Source of the DNA: Neisseria flavescens | Lineage (GTDB): Bacteria; Pseudomonadota; Gammaproteobacteria; Burkholderiales; Neisseriaceae | DNA length: 64,000 nucleotides | Assembly: GCF_005221285.1 (NCBI RefSeq) | Contig: NZ_CP039886.1 | Location: forward strand, 1,426,001 to 1,490,000 | Direction of reading: 5' to 3' | In this document: piece by piece, positions 9,046 through 16,479 of the stretch | How the letters are laid out: each line of letters begins with the position of its first letter | Position numbering within the stretch: position 1 is the first letter of the stretch | Notes under the pieces: model-generated | Told to the model about the DNA's origin: nothing | What the model saw: the letters and a program-made list of their open reading frames with translations, nothing else | The model's database searches: none | Made by a program: the position numbers and the translations under genes

Positions 9046-9396
9046 TATATTGGTAGACAATAATTGGAATGGTTTGTCGACCATAAAGTTGAATATAAAG
9101 TTTTAAACACCGACATCAAAGTGCGCTAGTACCAATACAGAAAGCTTCATTAATAACAATTTTATCGGCAAGCCTGATCTAAGATTTGCCGACAACGGTA
9201 TAGACTTCATGCGTATGATGATGCGCAAAGAAGATCCTGACACCTTTTTTAATCACAAATCACAAATTAAAAGTAATATGGAATTGTGAGAAATCACCAA
9301 AAATTACTCGACAGTGTCGAATAATCTTTCAGTGAGTAGTTCCTGAAACGCAGTACGCCTACTTTGGATTGATTAATTTTGATTGGATCAAGAACA
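9046..9396. other. Intergenic region with a possible gene remnant
   Basis: No complete gene is visible. An open stretch on the plus strand (9107-9289, stop TGA) reads like protein, including FADNGIDFMRMMMRKEDPD, but lacks an early start and any recognised domain. It may be the tail of a decayed gene. The rest is AT-rich without clear signals. Confidence 0.35.
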
Positions 9397-9425
9397 AAAG
9401 CCGTCTGAATGTTTCAGACGGCTTT
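9397..9425. terminator. Paired-DUS hairpin
   Basis: AAAGCCGTCTGAA and TTCAGACGGCTTT form an inverted repeat with a 3-nt loop. It has the core DUS with A before the GCC. Confidence 0.6.
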
Positions 9426-9475
9426 ATATATTTCGCCTCTTTGATATGTCTTTTCTCATCGGTTTTATCAAACAT

Positions 9476-9507
9476 AAAAAAGCGTACCTTTCTAGGTACG
9501 CTTTTTT
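9476..9507 (-). terminator. Rho-independent terminator of ccoNOQP
   Basis: AAAAAAGCGTACC and GGTACGCTTTTTT form a near-perfect stem with a short loop, 15 bp downstream of the ccoP stop. T/A runs on both sides make it able to act in both directions. Confidence 0.85.
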
Positions 9508-9522
9508 CAATCCAGCTCAAAA

Positions 9523-10854
9523 TTAGAATTTCGCGCCAGACTCGTTTGCCATAAAGTCAACAGCTGCTTTAACTTCATCATCGCTCAGGCTACCATTGCC
9601 GCCTTTAGCCGGCATAGAATTAAAGCCTTCGATCGCGTGTTTGTGCAGAGTGTCTTTACCTTGTTTGATGCGAGGAGCCCAGTCTTCTTTTTTACCTACG
9701 ACAGGAGCGCCTGGAATCAAACCGCCATGACATGTTTTACAGTTGGCTTCAAAAACAGCTTTACCATCGACTTTGGCAGAAGCCTCTTCAGGTTTAGCTT
9801 CAGCTGCTGGAGCTGCTTTGGCATCTGATGCAGGAGCGGCAGATGCTGCGCTGTCAGTTGCCGGAGCTGATGCTTCGGCTGCTGGAGTAGCTTGAGCAGG
9901 CTCAGCTTTTTTAGCAGGAGCTTTTTTGCCGTCTTTGTTAGACATACCCCAAACGTAAGCAGTCATGATGTGCAGCTTGTCTTTGTCAAGGAAGTGACCC
10001 CAAGCAGGCATTTGGCTGCTGCGGCCGTTGGTAATGGTTTCGGTAATCGCTTTTTGAGTACCGCCCCACAACCATACATCGTCAGTCAGGTTCGGACCAA
10101 GACCTTGGATACCTTGACCTTTGTCGCCGTGACAAGTGAAACAGTTGGCAGGTGGGCCGCTAAACAGGGCTTTACCGCGTTCTGCACGTTCTTCGTCATA
10201 TTGACCTTTAGGTTTAGAAAGAGACATAACATATTGTGTTACGTTTTTCACGCCTTCTTCACCCAAAGCAGGACCCCATGCAGGCATGGCGGCAGTACGG
10301 CCTTTTTCAATGGTTTCCTGAATTTTTTCAGGTTCGCCACCCCACAACCAGTCGTCGTCAGTCAGATTTGGGAAGCCTTTAGAGCCTTTGGCATCTGAAC
10401 CGTGACACTGGATACAATAGGTATTGAAAAGGTTTTGACCGATAGCTTGTGCTTCAGGATTTTTAGCCACTTGATCAATCGGCATTTTGGCAAACTTAGC
10501 ATACACTTGGCTGTATTTCTGTTCGGCTTTGGCAACCTCTTCTTCATACTGACCGTGGCTACTCCAGCCCCAGATACCTTTAAAGTCACCGACACCCGGA
10601 TACATGACCAGATAGCCGATACCGAAGGTCCAAGTGCAGACATACAGCCAAAACCACCAACGCGGCAGCGGGTTGTTGTATTCTTCAATACCGTCCCATT
10701 CATGACCTGTCGTTTTGACTTCTTCGCCCTTTTTAGGACGCTTCACAACGTTTTGGGAAAGCAGCAGCCATGCCAAGCCGATAAAGCTGAGCACGACAAT
10801 AACTGCAATGTATATATTCCAGAAATTGCTGGTAAATTGGGATGTTGTGTTCAT
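9523..10854 (-). CDS. ccoP: cbb3-type cytochrome c oxidase subunit III, tri-heme CcoP
   Basis: This 443-residue protein has two N-terminal hydrophobic segments and two cytochrome c domains with heme motifs CIQCH (about 145) and CFTCH (about 237), each followed by a MPAWG axial Met region. An Ala/Pro/Glu-rich linker (about 305-360) leads to a third c-type domain with CKTCH (about 372) and a later SMPAKGG. Most bacterial CcoP proteins are di-heme (about 300 residues). The third domain is known from N. gonorrhoeae, where it is linked to electron supply for nitrite reduction, and it is lost in N. meningitidis. It acts in the periplasm as electron entry to the oxidase. It is the last gene of the operon. 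Confidence 0.95.
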   Translation of the reverse strand: MNTTSQFTSNFWNIYIAVIVVLSFIGLAWLLLSQNVVKRPKKGEEVKTTGHEWDGIEEYNNPLPRWWFWLYVCTWTFGIGYLVMYPGVGDFKGIWGWSSHGQYEEEVAKAEQKYSQVYAKFAKMPIDQVAKNPEAQAIGQNLFNTYCIQCHGSDAKGSKGFPNLTDDDWLWGGEPEKIQETIEKGRTAAMPAWGPALGEEGVKNVTQYVMSLSKPKGQYDEERAERGKALFSGPPANCFTCHGDKGQGIQGLGPNLTDDVWLWGGTQKAITETITNGRSSQMPAWGHFLDKDKLHIMTAYVWGMSNKDGKKAPAKKAEPAQATPAAEASAPATDSAASAAPASDAKAAPAAEAKPEEASAKVDGKAVFEANCKTCHGGLIPGAPVVGKKEDWAPRIKQGKDTLHKHAIEGFNSMPAKGGNGSLSDDEVKAAVDFMANESGAKF

Positions 10855-10884
10855 TCTTTTGCTCCGTGATCACGGACTAAACTG

Positions 10885-11052
10885 TTATCGCCCATCTTTT
10901 TCAGACGACCCTTTATCATCATTGTCAAAAATACTGTTGGCAGCATCATCGTAGTTCTTTTTATTACGTCGATTAAAAACAATATAAAGCACTAAGATGA
11001 AACTGATAAAAACCCAAACAGTAAAGAGCGAGCGAGCCCAGTTCGCGTCCAT
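10885..11052 (-). CDS. ccoQ: cbb3-type oxidase small subunit CcoQ
   Basis: A 55-residue protein read between ccoO and ccoP. It begins MDANWARSLFTVW and has one membrane helix (WVFISFILVLYIVF) followed by a basic RRNKK stretch and an acidic tail. This is the usual form of CcoQ, which stabilises the core complex. It starts 4 bp after the ccoO stop. The end of the gene includes a degenerate DUS (GTCGTCTGAA) that encodes SSE. Confidence 0.88.
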   Translation of the reverse strand: MDANWARSLFTVWVFISFILVLYIVFNRRNKKNYDDAANSIFDNDDKGSSEKDGR

Positions 11053-11056
11053 GATG

Positions 11057-11668
11057 TTACCTTACGTTTTTCAATGCCAAGCCTAAGCCTTGCAGGTATG
11101 CAATCACCGCATCCAGCTCTGATTTGTTTGCCAAAGCTTCAGGAGCTTTTTCAATCTCTTCATCACTGTAAGGCGTACCGACTTTACGCAGGGCTTTCAT
11201 ATGTGCCACTGTTGCTTCGGCATCGACTTTGTTGCGGGCAAGCCATGGGAAAGCAGGCATATTGGACTCTGGCACAACGTCGCGCGGATTCAGCAGGTGG
11301 ATGCGGTGCCATTCGTCGGAATAGCGGCCGCCTACACGAGCCAAGTCCGGACCGGTACGTTTGGAACCCCATTGGAACGGATGGTCATAAACAGACTCAC
11401 CGGCAACGGAGTAGTGGCCGTAACGTTCGGTTTCTGCACGGAACGGACGAATCATTTGAGAGTGGCAGTTGTAGCAGCCTTCGCGTACGTAAATATCACG
11501 ACCGGCCACTTGCAAAGCGTTATAAGGTTTCACACCTTCAATAGGTTGGGTTACAGCCTTGGAGAAGAACAGCGGCACGGCTTCAATCAACAGACCTACG
11601 CTGACTACAAGCAGGGTAAATACAATCAGGACGCCGACTTTTTCTTCAGCTAATTGTTGTAATTTCAT
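11057..11668 (-). CDS. ccoO: cbb3-type oxidase subunit II, mono-heme CcoO
   Basis: The 203-residue subunit has one N-terminal membrane anchor (VGVLIVFTLLVVSVGLLIE) and a periplasmic cytochrome c domain with the heme motif CYNCHSQMIRPF. A Met ligand is likely in SNMPAFPWL. It passes electrons from CcoP to the CcoN heme b/copper centre. Translation begins 23 bp after ccoN in the same operon. Confidence 0.95.
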   Translation of the reverse strand: MKLQQLAEEKVGVLIVFTLLVVSVGLLIEAVPLFFSKAVTQPIEGVKPYNALQVAGRDIYVREGCYNCHSQMIRPFRAETERYGHYSVAGESVYDHPFQWGSKRTGPDLARVGGRYSDEWHRIHLLNPRDVVPESNMPAFPWLARNKVDAEATVAHMKALRKVGTPYSDEEIEKAPEALANKSELDAVIAYLQGLGLALKNVR

Positions 11669-11691
11669 TTTGGTAGCCTTTTCTTATGTTT

Positions 11692-13125
11692 TTAGTGGTG
11701 CTGGGTTTGAGACACCGCGGGAATCTCGGCATCAACCGCTTTGCCACTGATGGCTGTACGGTAAACGTTGTATGCCATGATACACATACCGCTCAGGTAC
11801 AGCAGGCCGCCGGTGAAACGAATCATGTAGTAAGGCATGGTGCGTTTAACTGACTCTACAAACGAATAAGTCAAAGTACCGTCAGCGTTCAAAGAACCCC
11901 ACATCAGGCCTTGCATCACACCGGCAATCCACATTGCGGCGATATACAGAACCACACCAATGGTTGCAATCCAGAAATGCGCTTCAACCAATTTGGTGCT
12001 GTACATTTCATTTTTACCGAAAAGGCGTGGGATCATATAGTAAACGGAACCGATGGTTACGAAGCCCACCCAACCCAATGCACCGGCGTGAACGTGTGCA
12101 ACAGTCCAGTCAGTATAGTGGCTCAAAGCATTGACGGTTTTGATGGACATCATCGGACCTTCAAAGGTAGACATACCGTAGAAGGACAGAGATACGATCA
12201 AGAATTTCAAAATCGGGTCGGTACGCAGTTTGTCCCATGCACCAGACAGAGTCATGATACCGTTGATCATACCGCCCCAAGAAGGTGCGAACAGGATCAA
12301 AGACAATACCATACCCAAAGATTGAGTCCAGTCAGGCAATGCGGTGTAGTGCAAGTGGTGAGAACCTGCCCACATATAAGTGAAAATCAAAGCCCAGAAG
12401 TGAACAACGGACAAGCGGTAAGAGTAAATAGGACGGCCTGCTTGTTTTGGTACGAAGTAGTACATCATACCCAAGAAACCGGCTGTCAGGAAAAAGCCCA
12501 CCGCATTATGGCCGTACCACCATTGAACCATCGCATCAATCGCACCGGCGTAAACCGGGTAAGATTTCATCAAACCGGCAGGGATGCTGATATTATTGAC
12601 GATGTGCAACAGCGCAACAGCCAAGATGAAGCCGCCGTAGAACCAGTTGGCAACGTAAATATGTTTGATTTTACGTTTGGCAATCGTACCGAAGAATACG
12701 ATAGCGTAGGCAACCCACACCAGCGTAATCAAAATGTCGATAGGCCATTCCAACTCGGCGTATTCTTTACCTTGGGTGTAACCCATAGGCAAGCTGATAG
12801 CCGCAGCCACGATGACAGCCTGCCAACCCCAGAAGGTAAATGCAGGCAACCAACCGCCAAACAGACGGGTATTACATGTACGTTGAACAACGTAGTATGA
12901 TGTACCAATCAGACCGCAACCACCGAATGCAAAAATAACCGCATTGGTATGCAGCGGACGCAGGCGGCCAAAGTGGAACCAAGGTCCAATTTCAGATAAA
13001 TTAAGGGATGGAGCAAATAATTGGGCGGCTACAATTACACCGACCAACATGCCCACAATACCCCAAACTACAGTCATGATGGCGAACTGGCGCACCACTT
13101 TGTAGTTATAAGTTTGTGTGTCCAT
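11692..13125 (-). CDS. ccoN: cbb3-type oxidase catalytic subunit CcoN
   Basis: The 477-residue, 12-helix heme-copper oxidase subunit contains conserved His-bearing segments such as RLRPLHTNAVIFAFGG, VQWWYGHNAVGFFLT, GSHHLHYTALPDW and VAHVHAGALGWVG. The second ATG (13125) was chosen because GGAG lies 7 nt before it; an in-frame ATG at 13137 would add four residues. It reduces oxygen at high affinity and is the main respiratory oxidase in Neisseria. First gene of ccoNOQP; the 330 bp upstream is shared with the divergent peptidase gene. Confidence 0.95.
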   Translation of the reverse strand: MDTQTYNYKVVRQFAIMTVVWGIVGMLVGVIVAAQLFAPSLNLSEIGPWFHFGRLRPLHTNAVIFAFGGCGLIGTSYYVVQRTCNTRLFGGWLPAFTFWGWQAVIVAAAISLPMGYTQGKEYAELEWPIDILITLVWVAYAIVFFGTIAKRKIKHIYVANWFYGGFILAVALLHIVNNISIPAGLMKSYPVYAGAIDAMVQWWYGHNAVGFFLTAGFLGMMYYFVPKQAGRPIYSYRLSVVHFWALIFTYMWAGSHHLHYTALPDWTQSLGMVLSLILFAPSWGGMINGIMTLSGAWDKLRTDPILKFLIVSLSFYGMSTFEGPMMSIKTVNALSHYTDWTVAHVHAGALGWVGFVTIGSVYYMIPRLFGKNEMYSTKLVEAHFWIATIGVVLYIAAMWIAGVMQGLMWGSLNADGTLTYSFVESVKRTMPYYMIRFTGGLLYLSGMCIMAYNVYRTAISGKAVDAEIPAVSQTQHH

Positions 13126-13387
13126 GGAAGTCTCCATAAATTATGGGTATAAAAAATTTTTATCTCACCCCAACCCTTACGTTTATGAAAAGCGCAATAC
13201 GGCTAAGGCTCAAATTTTTCTAAATTTAACATAGACACCACAACATGCCAAGCAAAATTACATTCCATATTGCATAAAAAATTTAGTGAGGAATAATCTC
13301 ATTTCTTTTATAATCAATAGATTATTTAAACATATCCAATAAATCGGACATGGCATTTTTTCAAGCCCCCTTTTTTGTACAGATTTA

Positions 13388-13401
13388 TTGATATAGATTA
13401 A
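13388..13401. promoter_or_regulatory. Possible FNR/CRP-type box in the ccoN-M61 divergent region
   Basis: TTGATATAGATTAA differs from the FNR consensus TTGAT-N4-ATCAA at one position. It lies ~57 bp before the peptidase start and ~260 bp from ccoN, so which gene it would serve is unclear. FNR control of cco is established in gonococcus. The rest of 13126-13457 is AT-rich with no other clear signal. Confidence 0.3.
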
Positions 13402-13457
13402 ACCTAACCTTTAAAAACACTTATCTTTAATAAACTTTAGCAAACTATACAATAGCT

Positions 13458-15209
13458 ATGATTAATTACAAAATTACCCCCAACTTTCTGCCTCATGAAT
13501 GGCACATCACCTTATCATTCACCCAACCCAATGATTCTGAAGCAGAAATCAGCCTTCCAAACTGGGTTCCCGGCAGCTATCTCATCCGTGACTTTGCCCG
13601 CCACATCACACACATCAGCGCACGCTGCGACGGCAAAGCCCAGCCGCTGACGCAAACCAGCAAAAACCATTGGCAAACCCCGGCCCTCAGTGGAGCGTGG
13701 GAAATTTACTACACCGTCTACGCATTCGACTTGTCTGTACGTGGCTCATTCCTCAGTACCGAGCGCGGCTTTTTCGATGGCGCATGCCTCTTCTTAAAAG
13801 TACACGGACAAGAGGAACAACCGCACCAAGTCGAATTTCCTACTCTGCCACACACATGGCAGATAGCCACAACCCTGCCACAAATTTCGGCGACCATTTT
13901 TCAGACGGCCTCATATGCCGAGCTTATTGATCACCCCGTTGAAACAGGCATCATCGAATTCCTCGACTTTAAAGCACAAGGCATTCCCCACCGTATTGCA
14001 TTAAGCGGCATCTACCCCGACTTCGACCGCGCCCGCTTCCTCGCCGATATTCAAAAAATCTGCGAAACCGAGTTGGCGATGTTCCCCTCCCCTGCCCCGT
14101 TTACCGAATACCTTTTCCTACTACATCTGGGCGACAACCTCTACGGCGGACTGGAACACATCAGCAGCACCGCCCTTCTTGCCGACCGCCACAGTCTGCC
14201 ATCTTACGATATGGGCGAAGCCGACAAAGCCTATACCGAACTGCTCGGCCTCTTTTCCCATGAATACTTCCACGCATGGAATGTTAAATCCATCAAACCG
14301 GCCGTCTTCGCACCTTACAATCTCGACCAAGAAAACTACACCGAGCAACTTTGGGCATTTGAAGGCATTACTTCCTACTACGACGACCTCTTTCTAGCCC
14401 GAAGCAGAACCATCAGCCCCGAAGCCTACCTTGCCCTGCTTGCACAAGGCATCACACGCGTACAGCAGACACAAGGCCGTCTGAAACAAACACTTGCCCA
14501 ATCCAGTTTCAGCGCATGGGACAAGTTCTACAAACAAGACGAAAACAGCCCCAACGCCATCGTCAGCTACTATCAAAAAGGTGCACTGGCCGCACTTTGC
14601 CTCGACCTCATCATCCGTGAAAAAAGCCAAGGCAAATACACCCTCGACAGCGTAATGCAGCAACACTATCGCGACTGGTGCGACACCCATCAAGGCATAC
14701 CCGAAAAACACTGGCAAACCCGTTGCCAAGAAATGACCGGTTTAGATTTAGCAACCTTCTTTCAGACGGCCTTATACAGCACCGACGACCTTCCGCTCGC
14801 AGAATGTCTGCAAAGCGTAGGTGTCAAACTCGACTTTATTCCCCTACCACGTCAACACGGCGGAGCATTTGCAAGCGAACCCCAATCGGTTGCTCCCGCC
14901 AATGATTTGGGCGCACGTTTCAAACAAAGCAGCGACCATGCCGTCCTGACTCATGTATTCAATGGCGGCAGCGCAGAAAATGCCGGACTCTGCCCGCAAG
15001 ACAAAATCATCGCCTTAGGCGGCTATGCCTGCAACGACCTTGCAGCGCAGTGGAACAAACTGCCTATCGGCACGCGCACCACCATCCATTTCTTCCGCCA
15101 AGGCCTATTGCGTGAAACCGGCATCACAGTTCAAGCAGCAGAAGCCAATACCGCCCTGCTGCACATTACCGATCGCCAAAAACTCGAAAACTGGTTATAC
15201 AATCATTAA
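13458..15209 (+). CDS. M61 family metallopeptidase with PDZ domain
   Basis: The 583-residue protein opens with the M61 beta-sandwich (LPNWVPGSYLIRDFARHI) and carries the zinc motif HEYFH (about residues 268-272) followed by AWNVKSIKP, as in glycyl aminopeptidases. A thermolysin-like catalytic domain runs to about residue 470. A C-terminal PDZ domain includes FNGGSAENAGLCPQDKIIALGG. No signal peptide is evident, so it is probably cytoplasmic. Two intragenic DUS encode FQTA-type tetrapeptides (IFQTASY, FFQTALY). Confidence 0.9.
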   Translation: MINYKITPNFLPHEWHITLSFTQPNDSEAEISLPNWVPGSYLIRDFARHITHISARCDGKAQPLTQTSKNHWQTPALSGAWEIYYTVYAFDLSVRGSFLSTERGFFDGACLFLKVHGQEEQPHQVEFPTLPHTWQIATTLPQISATIFQTASYAELIDHPVETGIIEFLDFKAQGIPHRIALSGIYPDFDRARFLADIQKICETELAMFPSPAPFTEYLFLLHLGDNLYGGLEHISSTALLADRHSLPSYDMGEADKAYTELLGLFSHEYFHAWNVKSIKPAVFAPYNLDQENYTEQLWAFEGITSYYDDLFLARSRTISPEAYLALLAQGITRVQQTQGRLKQTLAQSSFSAWDKFYKQDENSPNAIVSYYQKGALAALCLDLIIREKSQGKYTLDSVMQQHYRDWCDTHQGIPEKHWQTRCQEMTGLDLATFFQTALYSTDDLPLAECLQSVGVKLDFIPLPRQHGGAFASEPQSVAPANDLGARFKQSSDHAVLTHVFNGGSAENAGLCPQDKIIALGGYACNDLAAQWNKLPIGTRTTIHFFRQGLLRETGITVQAAEANTALLHITDRQKLENWLYNH

Positions 15210-15216
15210 ATAAAAC

Positions 15217-15250
15217 TTCAAACGGCCTGCCACTTCCCAGGCCGTCTGAA
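15217..15250 (+). terminator. Imperfect DUS inverted repeat
   Basis: TTCAAACGGCCT and AGGCCGTCTGAA flank a short spacer. The left arm differs from a perfect DUS by one base. Confidence 0.5.
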
Positions 15251-15287
15251 ATCAACATATCCGCCCAATATAAAGAAAGGAAAAACT

Positions 15288-15728
15288 ATGCCCATCCGTA
15301 AACTGACCGACACCCTCTATATCGCCCCCCAACTGACCGAAGCCGATGTCCAAGAAGCCGTACGTCTCGGCATTCAAACCGTTATCTGCAACCGCCCGGA
15401 CGGCGAAGAAGAAAACCAACCGGCTTTTGCCGAAGTACAAAACTGGTTTAAAGAGGCCGGCATCAACCAATTCTCGCACCAGCCCGTTGTTGCACCTCAA
15501 ATCAACGCAGCCGATGTTGCAGCCTTCCAAAATCTGTTGCAACAATCTCCGGCTCCCATTCTTGCCTTCTGCCGTACCGGCACTCGCTGCTCCCTGCTTT
15601 GGGGTTATCATCAAGTACAACACGGCGCATCCGTAGCTGAAGTAGTTGCCGCAGCCGAACAGGCAGGTGTCAACCTCAGCAACTTTGAAGCCCGCCTGCA
15701 AGAAGCCAAAGATAAAGGTTTGGCTTAA
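15288..15728 (+). CDS. TIGR01244/DUF442 family protein (phosphatase-like sulfur transferase fold)
   Basis: The 146-residue protein has a dual-specificity-phosphatase-like fold. Residues near the N-terminus (LYIAPQLTEADVQEA, VICNRPDGEE) and the loop FCRTGTRCSLLWG, a C-x5-R-like P-loop, are typical of the TIGR01244 family. In other bacteria this domain is fused to a persulfide dioxygenase-like beta-lactamase fold (Blh), suggesting sulfide or persulfide metabolism. The exact substrate is not known. A good AAAGGAAA ribosome site precedes the ATG. Confidence 0.8.
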   Translation: MPIRKLTDTLYIAPQLTEADVQEAVRLGIQTVICNRPDGEEENQPAFAEVQNWFKEAGINQFSHQPVVAPQINAADVAAFQNLLQQSPAPILAFCRTGTRCSLLWGYHQVQHGASVAEVVAAAEQAGVNLSNFEARLQEAKDKGLA

Positions 15729-16163
15729 TACTTAATTTATATAAGTAGCAGCCTTTAAACCGATCAGGCCGTCTGAAACCCATTTTTCAGACGGCCTAAT
15801 GGCTTTTATTCACAATCAAACCTTATTTTTAATTTATTTCCACTATCCTAAAAATATATTTTCCAAATCAATCCCAAATTGACCTGTATCAATACCCCAA
15901 CCCTATTTTCATTTATAATGCCTTTCAATGTTTCAGGATCAAGCACGAATCATCCAATTTTCCTCTATAAGAGCCGGCTCTCTTATTAAATGATTTTTCT
16001 TTCCTCTTGATGTGTGTGTGTTTGGGTGTGGCCGAAAGCCACCCCCTTTTTTTTATACCTACCCTCTTTAAGGCCGTCTGAAAACTTTCAGACGGCCTTT
16101 CCTTTCCCCTCACAAAAATAGTATAAAATCCCCTTATCGTTCAAACCACAAACTCAAAATACC
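15729..16163. other. Intergenic region with two paired-DUS terminators
   Basis: DUS hairpins lie at 15766-15797 and 16070-16099. Between them are a small palindrome around GAGCCGGCTC (15970-15979), a GT-rich stretch (16011-16029) and a T8 run (16045-16052). No gene is visible. Confidence 0.65.
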
Positions 16164-16460
16164 ATGGTCAACAAACTCACTCCCCCTCCAAGCCTGCCCG
16201 ATCCGCAAGACCTCCGCGCCGTCATCGCCTACAACATGCGCCTCTATCGCGTCAATCACGGCTGGTCGCAAGAAGAACTGGCGCGTCAATGCGGACTTGA
16301 CCGCACCTACGTCTCCGCCGTCGAACGCAAACGCTGGAACATCGCCCTTTCCAACATCGAAAAAATCGCATCCGCGCTTAAAATCGCCCCTTACAAACTC
16401 CTCCTTCCGCCGCAAGAAATGCTCCGCCAAATGACCGAGCCTGCCGATACCCAAGCCTAA
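16164..16460 (+). CDS. XRE-family helix-turn-helix regulator
   Basis: The 98-residue protein is almost entirely one Cro/CI-type HTH domain. GWSQEELARQCGLDRTYVSA is helices 2-3, followed by ERKRWNIALSNIEKIASALK. Such single-domain regulators act as small dimeric repressors or activators. No partner toxin or restriction gene lies beside it. It ends 19 bp before glnD and is likely co-transcribed, so a link to nitrogen control is possible but unproven. Confidence 0.85.
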   Translation: MVNKLTPPPSLPDPQDLRAVIAYNMRLYRVNHGWSQEELARQCGLDRTYVSAVERKRWNIALSNIEKIASALKIAPYKLLLPPQEMLRQMTEPADTQA

Positions 16461-16479
16461 TTCACAACCGGACATCATC

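Noticed and set aside
16011..16052. GT-rich and T8 tracts as phase-variation switches
   Set aside because: They are between genes, short and not placed in a recognised promoter spacer.
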